Part shown: positions 8,824 through 16,509 of the stretch, piece after piece
Numbering within the stretch: the stretch's first letter is position 1
Layout of the letters: each line of letters begins with the position of its first letter
Source of the DNA: Streptomyces griseomycini
GTDB taxonomy: Bacteria > Actinomycetota > Actinomycetes > Streptomycetales > Streptomycetaceae
DNA length: 64,000 bases
NCBI RefSeq assembly: GCF_014203535.1
Contig: NZ_JACHJI010000021.1
Location: 29,875 to 93,874, forward strand
Reading direction: 5' to 3'
The notes under the pieces: generated by a model
What the model was told of the DNA's origin: nothing
Databases searched by the model: none
Seen by the model: only the letters and a program-made list of their open reading frames with translations
Made by a program: the position numbers and the translations under genes

Positions 8824-8838
8824 CACGACCGGCACAAC

Positions 8839-8872
8839 CATCGAGGCCCCCGCCGGAGCGGGGGCCTCGATG
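8839..8872 (+). terminator. Terminator behind the repL-like pair
   Basis: A perfect 15-bp stem, CATCGAGGCCCCCGC and its complement, with the 4-nt loop CGGA, starts 15 bp after the stop codon. Confidence 0.85.
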
Positions 8873-9087
8873 TGTCCAGGTTTCGGCGGACAGCCTACCG
8901 CCTGACGTGTGCAGGCACCACAGAGGACCTCGACGTCGGCGCCGTGTCGGTGCCTCCGGGCCGGGCGACCAGCACCCCCGTCTGCCTGCTGCGGGACGAG
9001 TCAGACCGTGCCGGACGGCCCGGGACGTGCGCGGAGTCGACCACCTCGCTTCGTCCGCGGCTCCCTGGAAGGTGATGCGGCGGCAGT

Positions 9088-9108
9088 GATTATCACGCCG
9101 TGATAATC
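9088..9108. promoter_or_regulatory. parS-like palindrome, site 1
   Basis: A perfect 21-bp palindrome made of GATTATCACG, one base (C), and CGTGATAATC. The same palindrome occurs at 11449, 15240 (two changes) and 17295, around and inside parAB. A ParB binding site is the simplest reading. It differs from the chromosomal Streptomyces parS consensus GTTTCACGTGAAAC. Confidence 0.7.
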
Positions 9109-9153
9109 CGGCCCCCGTCCTCCGTGAAGCTCCCGAGGCTGTCGCACGGCCAC

Positions 9154-9203
9154 GGGCCGCGGACGGCCGGCAGCCGGACAGGTCGGCCGGCCGTCCGCGG
9201 CCC
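9154..9203. terminator. Long GC hairpin, possible terminator
   Basis: Perfect 18-bp arms GGGCCGCGGACGGCCGGC (9154-9171) and its complement (9186-9203) flank a 14-nt loop. It lies 285 bp past the stop of the hydrolase gene on the minus strand and 45 bp from parS-like site 1. It could end transcription from the right or act as a structural element. The rest of 8873-9487 holds no visible gene. Confidence 0.5.
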
Positions 9204-9487
9204 GAACGGAGGCGTGCCCTTCCCCTCCGCCGTCGGCTCCGCACAGGAGAGCGGTGCGGCACCGGGCCCGTGGAGAGGCCGCAGCAGCAGCCGTCGGCCT
9301 TCTCCGGGGGTCAGCAGGGTGCCGCGACGGCGCGTGTGCCCGGCTCCACGAACGCCGGTGGCCGGATCCCGGTCCCCGGTCCCGTACTCCTGACGGACGT
9401 GGACCGGCGGGACGGGACGGCGTCCCGCTGTGTGGTGCGGTTCGCACGGGGTCGGCACGGGACCGGCCCCCGGTTCGCGGCGGGGAA

Positions 9488-10057
9488 TCAGACCGAGGCG
9501 AGGAACGTCCGCACGCGCTCCAGCAGCAGCTCGGACGCCTCCGCGTCGAAGGCCTCGAGAGAGGCGTCGGTGAACAGGTGCTGTTCACCGGGGTAGACGA
9601 ACAGCTCCGCAGCCGGTGCGGACTTGACCAGCTCGCGCGCCGCGGGCAGGTCCTCGTCGAAGAACTCGTCGCCCTCCTTGCCGTGGATCTGCACCGGCAC
9701 ACCGTCGGGCCAGGACTCCCCGTACTCGCTGACGGGGATGCAGGAGTGCATCAGCAGTGCTCCACGTGCGCCGGGCCGCGTCTGCGCGAGCTTCTGGGCG
9801 ATCGTCACGCCGAACGAGAGGCCGGCGTACACCAGTTCCGGGCCGAGGTCCTCGGCCGCCGCCGCGCCACGTTCCCTGAGGGTGTCGAACCCGGCCTCCC
9901 GCACGAACCCCATGCCCTCCTCGAGGCTGCCGAAGGTGCGGCCCTCGAACAGATCCGGAGTGTGCACGGTGTGGCCGGCCTGCCGCAGGTCGTCGGCGAA
10001 CGCCCGGACCCCGTCGGTCAAGCCCTGGACGTGGTGGTAGAGCAGGACCTCAGTCAT
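9488..10057 (-). CDS. Dienelactone hydrolase family protein
   Basis: A 189-residue alpha/beta hydrolase starting at ATG 10057. The N-terminus TEVLLYHHVQGLT and VHTPDLFEGRTF match the small dienelactone-hydrolase-like proteins of actinobacteria. The nucleophile elbow is GLSFG (about residue 93), so the nucleophile is Ser where classical dienelactone hydrolase has Cys. The acid is likely in KEGDEFFDED, and the His in YPGEQHLF near residue 160. The enzyme is cytoplasmic, substrate unknown. No operon partner is seen; the gene stands alone between decayed IS material and parS-like site 1. Confidence 0.85.
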   Translation of the reverse strand: MTEVLLYHHVQGLTDGVRAFADDLRQAGHTVHTPDLFEGRTFGSLEEGMGFVREAGFDTLRERGAAAAEDLGPELVYAGLSFGVTIAQKLAQTRPGARGALLMHSCIPVSEYGESWPDGVPVQIHGKEGDEFFDEDLPAARELVKSAPAAELFVYPGEQHLFTDASLEAFDAEASELLLERVRTFLASV

Positions 10058-10204
10058 GTTCCGCGGTGCCCCTCGCCTGTTGGTCGACTGTTCCGGAAAC
10101 GCACCGGAACGCTGGTGCCTCACCCAGCACCCGACCATCTCACAGCTCATGAGCGCGCGGCAGGCAGTTCGCCTCCACGCCTCCACGCCTCGCGGACGAG
10201 CGGC

Positions 10205-10421
10205 GAGAGGGACCACCGCCTCGTACGGGGTGGCGGTCCCGCCGTATCCGGTCGCGATGCCGCGGAAGCCCGTGAGCCGGTTGAAGCGGCGTCCGACGAT
10301 GCCGCGGCGGCGGCAGGCCCCGGTCCAGCCGGTGGCGCCGCCGGTCGGCCTTCTCCGGGACGGTGTGTGCGGTGCCGCGTTCGCGGAGGTGATCGCGGAG
10401 GTCGCGGAAGGTGTGGACCAT
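10205..10421 (-). pseudogene. IS5-family transposase remnant
   Basis: Read on the minus strand, one frame gives HLRERGTAHTVPEKADRRRH and, after an internal deletion and frameshift, another gives FNRLTGFRGIATGYGG. Together these are the C-terminal part of an IS5-type DDE transposase. No intact frame or terminal repeat is visible. A closely similar fragment lies at 11195-11400 on the plus strand. The sequence from 10422 to 10866 holds no other recognisable gene. Confidence 0.6.
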
Positions 10422-10866
10422 CCCGTTGATCACCCTGCGGCCCTCCACCCGCGGCCGGCCAGGGGCCGCCCGCGGTATCGGCGGAGCGGGCAACTCCCCC
10501 TTCTGGTGGGTGGGTTCGTGACGGCGTGCCACCCCGCCACGAGCCGCCGTCCAGCGATCCTCGAAGACGGACCCCAGGGGGCCGGTGGAGGGCGATGCCG
10601 GCCGTCCCGGGCCGGAAGGTGCCGAAGCGGTCCTCGGCCGGAGCGCCCCGGCCGGGCTCCGCTCGCGGTCCTTGAGGAGCGGCATCGGCGAAGGGCGCCT
10701 AGCCTTTATGGGTGAGAGCCGCTCTTCGGGCACCCCCGCCGATCGGCGAGGCACTGTCCACCTACCCAAGCGGTGACACCCACGACCGCGCCGCAGGTTT
10801 GCCGCAGCGGACGCGGCCATCGTCTCGAGCATCGGCGATGCGCGAGGGATGGAAGGAAGTCAGATC

Positions 10867-11100
10867 ATGAATGCACAACGTGTGAGGCGCTTCTTCGCGG
10901 TCTCCGCCGTCGGGGTTCTGATGGCCGGTGGTGCCACGATCGGCGCAGCAAGTACGGCCTCGGCAGCCGCCCCGGCCAGTTCTCCCGCCCTGGTCAGCCG
11001 TGACTCGTGTGGTCCCTACGGCTTGCAGGGCCACAACTGCCACTTCCACGACGGCTTCAACAACAACAACGACGTCGTCGTAGTCGTCGTGGTGGTCTGA
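10867..11100 (+). CDS. Small secreted peptide with poly-valine tail
   Basis: A 77-residue exported peptide. The ATG at 10867 follows GGAAGGAAG. Residues 1-34 form a signal peptide: basic MNAQRVRR, a hydrophobic core, and an Ala-rich cleavage region ending ASAA. The mature part has one closely spaced cysteine pair in DSCGPYGLQGHNC, then HFHDGFNNNND, and ends with eight consecutive Val residues. The Val codons are mixed (gtc, gta, gtg), so this is not a simple DNA slippage tract. Chaplins and rodlins are the known small beta-rich surface proteins of Streptomyces, but their motifs are absent. I do not recognise the family. A self-assembling or surface-active role is a guess. Confidence 0.65.
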   Translation: MNAQRVRRFFAVSAVGVLMAGGATIGAASTASAAAPASSPALVSRDSCGPYGLQGHNCHFHDGFNNNNDVVVVVVVV

Positions 11101-11194
11101 GCGGTTCGACGGAGCACGGCCGGGGGCCGCCACCCGCACCGCGGGTGGCGGCCCTCACGGCGTCCACGGGCCTGCCGATCAGGCAACAGCCATG

Positions 11195-11400
11195 CCGACG
11201 CCGCCTTCACCGGCCCCGATCACCTGGTGCGCACCCTCCGGCACGGCATCGTCGGACGCTGCTTCAACCGGCTCACGGGCTTCCGCGGCATCGCGACCGG
11301 ATACGGCGGGACCGCCATCCCGTACGAGGCGGCGGTCCCTCTCGCGTCGTTCCTGCTCCGGGCAGGACCTGTTCGGAGCAGGACCCTGGATCCCCGCCCC
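11195..11400 (+). pseudogene. IS5-family transposase remnant, second copy
   Basis: The plus strand encodes RHGIVGRCFNRLTGFRGIATGYGGTAIPYEAAV, the C-terminal end of an IS5-type transposase. It is nearly the same as the remnant at 10205-10421 but in the opposite orientation. The two face each other around the small secreted peptide gene, so that gene may have arrived or been rearranged with the element. Confidence 0.55.
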
Positions 11401-11437
11401 AGAAGGTCGCTGGAGCCCGTTCCCGTGGGCGCTGCCG

Positions 11438-11483
11438 CGCCGGACGGCGATTATCACGGCGTGATAATCCAGCCGGGGCGCCC
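11438..11483. repeat. parS-like site 2 inside a 46-bp repeat
   Basis: The palindrome GATTATCACG-G-CGTGATAATC occupies 11449-11469. The flanks match site 3: 11438-11483 and 15229-15274 agree at 44 of 46 positions, from CGCCGGACGGC on the left to GGGGCGCCC on the right. This is a duplicated centromere-like unit. Confidence 0.7.
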
Positions 11484-11874
11484 CTCAGGTGTCCCGTCCC
11501 GGGCGAGTACGGGCAGCCTCGTCCTGGACGTGTGCCGGTCAGCCGCGTCGCGACCACGATCGTCGACGAGCCGGTGGGGCCGGGACGCGGGCAGGCGGAG
11601 AGCGATGTCCACCTCGTCGTGCGGGTCCTCCCCGTCGGCTTCCCGGGTTCCGCCGAGACCGTGCCGGGCTGTCTCACCGACGTAGGCACCGAGGGCGGAC
11701 AGGCGCGGCCCCGGGTCGGTTGCGAGGAGGCCGCCGGCCACCGCGGTCCCGTGGACGCTGTGCTCGGTCAGGAAGCGCTCGGTGTCCGGCGTGCTCTCGG
11801 GCGTGAAGTCCGCGCGGTGGCCGGAGCCGTTCCCGGAGCCGTTCAGGGCGCGGGCGATCCAGGCCGCGACCGGG
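11454..11874 (-). pseudogene. Truncated gene remnant
   Basis: A frame on the minus strand is open from inside the end of the next gene and reads GDPVAAWIARALNG, then TERFLTEHSVHGTAVAGGLL, then LSALGAYVGETARHGLGGTR. The first usable start is the GTG at 11741, in the middle of this protein-like sequence. The frame runs into parS-like site 2 before it stops. It looks like the middle of a real protein that lost its start and its true end. Family not recognised. Confidence 0.35.
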
Positions 11875-12483
11875 TCACCTGATCTCTGCGCTGCCGCAGG
11901 CGAACGTGGTTCCTCGGAGCAGTTCCGGTGTGATGCGGACGCCGGTCAGATGCTCGGCCAGAGCGAACGCCGCCGGTGCGGACAGGTCCTCCGCCGTGTC
12001 GGAGGTCCCCTCCCAGAACGGGAAGCCGATGTCGTGCATGGCCGGCAGGAGTTCGTCGGGGGTCGTTCCTCGTCGGCTGTCGGGGAACCCGGGCTCGAAG
12101 GCCAGGCGGTTCGTCGTGTCCTCGGCCCAGAGGAACGAGTCGACGCCGTTGATGTTGACGAAGTGCGAGACCCAACGGGTGCCGGCGGATGCCGGCAGGG
12201 CCTTCTCCTCGGTGACGCCGAGATAGCCGTTGGGCTCGACCAGCAGCGTCCAGTCCCCGATGGTCGTCATGGCGATCAGCTGCCGGGTGTCGTCGGAGTC
12301 CGAGAGGCCGAAGGCCGCCTCCACCACCTGCTCCGCCCCGGTCCGCGGGGACTCCTCGCGCCCCCGGAGACGGCGGAGGACCTCTGACGGCGGCAGGCGG
12401 TGCACCAGGGTGAAGCAGTACGCCTCTGCGAGCTCGGGAAAGCGCTCCTCGAACCACACGTAGTCGGCAGCGGTCGACGTCAT
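11875..12483 (-). CDS. DUF6461 family protein
   Basis: A 202-residue soluble protein starting at ATG 12483; an in-frame start 10 codons upstream has no better support. The opening ADYVWFEERFPELAEAYCFTLV and the segment TIGDWTLLVEPNGYLGVTE are typical of DUF6461, a family common in Streptomyces and of unknown function. No catalytic motif or membrane segment can be seen. It stands between a broken frame and the MOSC gene, all on the minus strand. Confidence 0.75.
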   Translation of the reverse strand: MTSTAADYVWFEERFPELAEAYCFTLVHRLPPSEVLRRLRGREESPRTGAEQVVEAAFGLSDSDDTRQLIAMTTIGDWTLLVEPNGYLGVTEEKALPASAGTRWVSHFVNINGVDSFLWAEDTTNRLAFEPGFPDSRRGTTPDELLPAMHDIGFPFWEGTSDTAEDLSAPAAFALAEHLTGVRITPELLRGTTFACGSAEIR

Positions 12484-12794
12484 GTCCGAGATCCTCGCCG
12501 ATGCCACTGACATCGGTGGCCGAGGCCGGCCCGGCGGATCATGGTGACGGCAGAGTGCGCCCGTAGGCCACAGCGTCTTCCTGCTCCGGCTCGTGGACGG
12601 CGGGGCGCCGCCCCGGCCGCCGAACGCTTCCTGCGGGGGACGGAGCCGTACGGGGTGCCAGGCGGGCGGGGGAAGGCTTCTCCGAACTCCGCGCGGAGGA
12701 CGGGACGAGCCGTGGCCGTGCGGGCCTGCTCGATCCGCACGCCCCGAGGACCCGCGCGGCCGTCGTCGATGTCACGGCCTGCCCGGCAAGCCGG

Positions 12795-13337
12795 TCAGAC
12801 CCGGTCCAGGGGCCGGTGCGGTCCGCTGGGAAGTTCCACCTCGACGGTGTCGCCGGGGCGCACCACACCGCCTTCCCTCACGACGCTCATGATTCCGGCT
12901 TTGCGCACGACGTTCCCCGTCTCGTCACGGCCGACGACCTGCTTCAGCAGCCCGTCCTGGAAGTTGTCGATCTGCAGGCAGGGGTTGCGGAGGCCGGTGA
13001 CCTCCAGGACCGCGGAGTCGCCGATGCGCAGCAGCGCGCCGACCGGCAGACCGAGCAGATCGATGCCGCGCGTGGTGACGTTCTCGCCGAGTTCGCCGGG
13101 CGCCACCCTGAACCCTTCTTCGCCGACCTCGTCGAAGAGCTCTTCGTGGATGAGGTGAACCTGGCGCAGGTTCGGCTGGGTGGGGTCCTGCGCGACGCGC
13201 GAGCGGTGTTTGACCGTCACACCGGCGTGCACGTCCCCCTCCACACCGAGCCCGGCGAGCAGTCTGACGCTGTCCCGGTTCGGCTTGGTGAACGAGTACT
13301 CCCCGTTGCTGCTGACCGCCGTCACTCTTCCGCTCAT
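12795..13337 (-). CDS. MOSC domain protein
   Basis: A 180-residue MOSC-domain protein read from ATG 13337. GVEGDVHAG, QVHLIHEELFDEV, APGELGENVTT and the cysteine in LRNPCLQID are hallmark MOSC elements; the conserved Cys is thought to take part in sulfur or molybdenum-cofactor chemistry. It is a stand-alone MOSC protein, similar in length to YiiM/YuaD-type members. Its substrate is unknown. It ends 44 bp before the left end of the IS-like unit at 13381. Confidence 0.85.
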   Translation of the reverse strand: MSGRVTAVSSNGEYSFTKPNRDSVRLLAGLGVEGDVHAGVTVKHRSRVAQDPTQPNLRQVHLIHEELFDEVGEEGFRVAPGELGENVTTRGIDLLGLPVGALLRIGDSAVLEVTGLRNPCLQIDNFQDGLLKQVVGRDETGNVVRKAGIMSVVREGGVVRPGDTVEVELPSGPHRPLDRV

Positions 13338-13410
13338 GCCCCGGAACCCCCCTCGTCGGTGACCGTGTCCCGCCACGAGCCTAGGGCCCGTCTTCAGACG
13401 ATGGTGTGGT

Positions 13411-14124
13411 TCACCTGCTGAGGTTTGCCTGGCGCAGGACGCGAGGTGCGGACACGTGACCATCTCGAAGAACCGAGGCCTCTACAAGCACGGCGACATC
13501 AGCGGCCAGGGAACGACTGGCGCCGTTCTCGGCCAGCCAGCGGGCTGCGGCCACGGTGCCATAGGTTGACCAGCCGCCGATGAGCACGACGCGCCTGTCC
13601 GGGTTTAGGGGGTTCGCAGCTCGGACGATATAGCCGCAATCACGTACGACTTCTCCGTCTGCAGCGTCTCCGGTGTAGGCAGTCCCCTCCCAGGTGATCG
13701 CTCCTCCTCCCAGCCGGAACGGCAACGCCTCCGTCATGACCTCCAGGATTCGGCGGGCTGCCTCGTTGTTCTTCGGTCCGCCCAAGATGAGCAGGTCGTG
13801 CTCCATCTCGCTGCCCGGCAAGTGTGCCGACAGGCGGACCTTCTCCAAATCGAGGTCCCGATAGGCGTGGGTGAGAGAGGGAACGAGCACGGACAGCGCC
13901 CGGACCTGTCCCAGACCGGCTACAGGTCGCTGGTAACGGCCGGTGTCGACGTAGGAGGTGTCCAGAACGATGGAGAGTTCGCTTGCGTTCAGATAGCGCC
14001 ACGTACGACGTGCGGGCAGCCGCTTGACCACGAGCCAGCGCACCAGGGTGCCGATCCCGGTGAGCACGGCGGCCACCACTGCACTGAGAATCTGCGAGCC
14101 CACAGCCCCCGCAATAACATCCAT
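13411..14124 (-). CDS. Membrane-anchored hypothetical protein, IS passenger
   Basis: A 237-residue protein from ATG 14124 with GGGGGAG upstream. Residues 2-28 form a hydrophobic segment (IAGAVGSQILSAVVAAVL) followed by basic residues, consistent with a single N-terminal membrane anchor and a cytoplasmic body. Visible features are ELSIVLDTSYVDTGRY, LLILGGPKNNEAARRIL and RVVLIGGWSTYGT. The GGPKNN motif suggests a Rossmann-like or nucleotide-sensing fold, but I cannot name a family. It stops 15 bp inside the left inverted repeat of the IS-like unit, so it appears to be a passenger. Role in defence or signalling is possible but not shown. Confidence 0.7.
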   Translation of the reverse strand: MDVIAGAVGSQILSAVVAAVLTGIGTLVRWLVVKRLPARRTWRYLNASELSIVLDTSYVDTGRYQRPVAGLGQVRALSVLVPSLTHAYRDLDLEKVRLSAHLPGSEMEHDLLILGGPKNNEAARRILEVMTEALPFRLGGGAITWEGTAYTGDAADGEVVRDCGYIVRAANPLNPDRRVVLIGGWSTYGTVAAARWLAENGASRSLAADVAVLVEASVLRDGHVSAPRVLRQANLSR

Positions 14125-14197
14125 GGCGATCTCCCCCCCTCCGCGCGCCCAGACCTTGCCTGGGCCGCCCCATTGGATCATGGGCCGAACTGCCGCT

Positions 14198-14702
14198 CAG
14201 CCAGGGCAGAAAGAACAGGACGATCACGCCCTCGGTCGGTCCCGCGGAGGACTGACCACCAAAATTCACCCGGTCTGCGACGGCCGTGGTCGCCCCTGGC
14301 CGTGCTGCTCAGCCCGGGCCAGCACAACGACAGCCCGTGCGCCCACCCCTTACTGGAACGTATCCGCGTGCCGCGAATCGGCACGGCCGCCCCCGCTGCC
14401 GCCCCGACCACCTGATCGCGGACAGGGCCTACAGCTCCCGGGCCTACCTGCGCCGACGCGGGATCGCCCACACCATCCCCGAACGCTCCGACCAGAAGGG
14501 CGACCGCCTACGCCGTGGCAGCGTCGGCGGTCACCCGCCGAGCTTCGACCAAGAGATCTATCGGCGCCGCAATACCGTCGAGCGGTGCTTCCACCTGCTC
14601 AAAGGCTTCCGTGGCATTGCTACCCGGTACGACAAGACCGCCACCAGTCATGAAGCAGCGGTCTGCCCGGCCTCGTGCCTGCTCTGGGCAAGATCTCTTT
14701 GA
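14198..14702 (+). pseudogene. IS5-family transposase, frameshifted
   Basis: Three successive frames give one transposase: HALGRSRGGLTTKIHPVCDG, then LAVLLSPGQHNDSPCAHPLL, then ADRAYSSRAYLRRRGIAHTI through NTVERCFHLLKGFRGIATRYDKT. These cover the catalytic core and C-terminus of an IS5-type DDE transposase. At least two frameshifts and loss of the N-terminal third make it inactive. It ends a few bases before the right inverted repeat. Confidence 0.75.
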
Positions 14703-14715
14703 AGACGGGCCCTAG

Positions 14716-15228
14716 ACCCGGCCCCTCAACACACAGCAACGATCCATCGCGGGTAGGGCCGTCAGCCGACCAGCCACCGCACGTTCGCCGTCAGCACCAC
14801 ATCCGGCGTGCCCGCCCGTTGGACGTCCCGGCCCACCGCTCGTCAGACCGCCGCCGTCACAGCGCATCACGCCGCGTCCTCCGGCCCGTCCCACGACAGC
14901 CGGAACGGCTGCGAAGTCGTGCCCGTCACCGGCGGATCGAAGCCGAACGGCACCAAGGGGTCGCGCTCCGGCCACGATTCGTGGCCCCATGTCCGGCGCA
15001 CGTCGCCGACCCGTACCAGCCTTACCAGCCGCACCGGTTGCCCTGACCGCGGAACGCCGGGAACCGGCGCCCGAGCAGTACGGAGCAGTACGGACTCGAA
15101 CCGGACCGGCCACAGGCGCCCCGAAGACCCCCCGCTCACGGAGGAACCCGCCCACCCGTGACCGGGACGGAGCCGAGCAGGCCACAGAACGGCGGGACCG
15201 CCCACACACCGCGGAGACGGGACGGCCA
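14716..15228. other. Region between IS-like unit and parAB
   Basis: About 510 bp with no complete gene. On the minus strand around 14867-15010 a frame reads TWGHESWPERDPLVPFGFDPP and ends SWDGPEDAA-stop, which looks like the end of a real protein whose start has been lost. The remaining sequence shows no repeats by eye. Confidence 0.35.
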
Positions 15229-15274
15229 CGCCGGACGGCAACTATCACGGCGTGATAATCCAGCCGGGGCGCCC
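15229..15274. repeat. parS-like site 3 inside a 46-bp repeat
   Basis: The palindrome at 15240-15260 has the intact right arm CGTGATAATC and two changes in the left arm (AACTATCACG). The flanks repeat those of site 2. It lies 85 bp before parA, where ParB or ParA binding could autoregulate the operon. Confidence 0.7.
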
Positions 15275-15345
15275 ATCGGGTGAAACCGCGTCAGGACCTG
15301 CAAAGCGGGTGTCGTCACCTCTTCAGGAGTCAGTATGCTGACGTC

Positions 15346-16509
15346 ATGGCTTCCCCTTACCCCGACGGAGACCGGGAAAAGGTAGCGTCCAAGCTGCCCT
15401 CGGCGCTCCAACAAGCACTCAAGGTCCGCGCCGCCGAGCTCAGCCTGGACATCCAGGACGCCGTCGAGGCGGCCATCAACGACTGGCGCGGCAGCACGAG
15501 CGGTGGCGCCGAAGTGGACACCGCCGGTGCGAAGTCGTTCTCCACGTGGCTTCCGCCAGGGCTGTACGAGCAGTTCAAGGAGACCTGCACCGACCGCGGC
15601 GTCTCCTACACCCAGGGCCTCGCCCAGTCGATCCGCGACTGGCTCGACGCGAACCCCTCCCCCCGGCACGGTGCCCGCGGGACCGATCCCGAGCGGAAGA
15701 TCGTCGGCAACCAGAAGGGCGGGGTCGGCAAGACCGCCATCTCCGCCGGCATCGGCCAGGCCTACGCCGAGGCGGGCAAGCGCGTCCTCGTCGTCGACTT
15801 CGACCCGCAGGGGCACCTCAGCGAACAGCTCGGCGTCCCCCAGATCGAACCCAACCACGACAGCCTGGTCTCCCACATGTGCGGTGAGGGCAGCGGGGAC
15901 CTGCGCGACCTCGTCGTGGAGATAGACGATCCGCGGTTCGAGAAGCGCCTGCACGTCCTGCCCGCCTGCTTCGACGGGTTCCTCCTCGACGCGAAGATCG
16001 CTGTCGTGGCGACGCAGAAGCGCGGCTTCCAGAAGGAAGCGGCCCTCGAACTGGCCCTGCGCCCCCTGGAAGCCGACTACGACGTCATCATCGTCGACTG
16101 CCCGCCCAGCCTCGGCATCGCCATGGACGCCGCCCTCTACTACGGGCGCCGGCGCCGCGGCGAAGCCGCCGGCGTCTCCGGGGTCATCATCCCCGTGCTC
16201 GCCGAGGACTCCTCCGCCACCGCCTACGGCATGCTCGCCCAGCAGATCGAGGACCTCTGCGAGGACCTCTCCCTCGAGATCGACTACCTCGGCCTGGTCG
16301 TCAACCTGTACGACTCCCGCCGCGGTTACGTCGCCACCTCGTCCCTGGACAACTGGAAGTCGCTCGGCGACCCGAAGGTCCTCGCCGTCATCGGCGACCT
16401 GAAGGAACAGCGCGAGGCGGTCCGCAAGCGGATGCCGCTGCTGACCTACGCGCCCCACAGTGACCAGGCCGAAGCCATGCGCCAGGTAGCGAGGGGAGCC
16501 ACCCGTTGA
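15346..16509 (+). CDS. parA: Plasmid partition ATPase ParA
   Basis: A 387-residue ParA. The deviant Walker A motif KGGVGKTA lies near residues 124-131, the A' motif in VVDFDPQGHLSEQLG, and the Walker B segment in YDVIIVDCPPSLG. The N-terminal 115 residues contain two short helical units (KLPSALQQALKVRAAEL and LPPGLYEQFKETC) that resemble ribbon-helix-helix modules. They would give the protein its own DNA-binding domain, as in plasmid ParA proteins that repress their operon. The ATG at 15346 starts the conserved sequence, with AGGAG about 18 nt upstream. It overlaps parB by 4 nt and lies just behind parS-like site 3. Acts in plasmid segregation. Confidence 0.88.
   Translation: MASPYPDGDREKVASKLPSALQQALKVRAAELSLDIQDAVEAAINDWRGSTSGGAEVDTAGAKSFSTWLPPGLYEQFKETCTDRGVSYTQGLAQSIRDWLDANPSPRHGARGTDPERKIVGNQKGGVGKTAISAGIGQAYAEAGKRVLVVDFDPQGHLSEQLGVPQIEPNHDSLVSHMCGEGSGDLRDLVVEIDDPRFEKRLHVLPACFDGFLLDAKIAVVATQKRGFQKEAALELALRPLEADYDVIIVDCPPSLGIAMDAALYYGRRRRGEAAGVSGVIIPVLAEDSSATAYGMLAQQIEDLCEDLSLEIDYLGLVVNLYDSRRGYVATSSLDNWKSLGDPKVLAVIGDLKEQREAVRKRMPLLTYAPHSDQAEAMRQVARGATR

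Larger units (their letters stand above)
13381..14715. mobile_element. IS5-like unit with passenger gene
   Basis: The ends are perfect 16-bp inverted repeats, CTAGGGCCCGTCTTCA (13381-13396) and TGAAGACGGGCCCTAG (14700-14715). If the outer CTAG on each side is a 4-bp target duplication of the YTAR type used by IS5 relatives, the element proper is 13385-14711 (1,327 bp) with 12-bp repeats. The right half is a decayed IS5-type transposase. The left half, where the transposase N-terminus should be, holds an intact unrelated gene on the minus strand. The unit is probably immobile on its own but could be moved by a related transposase. Confidence 0.6.
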
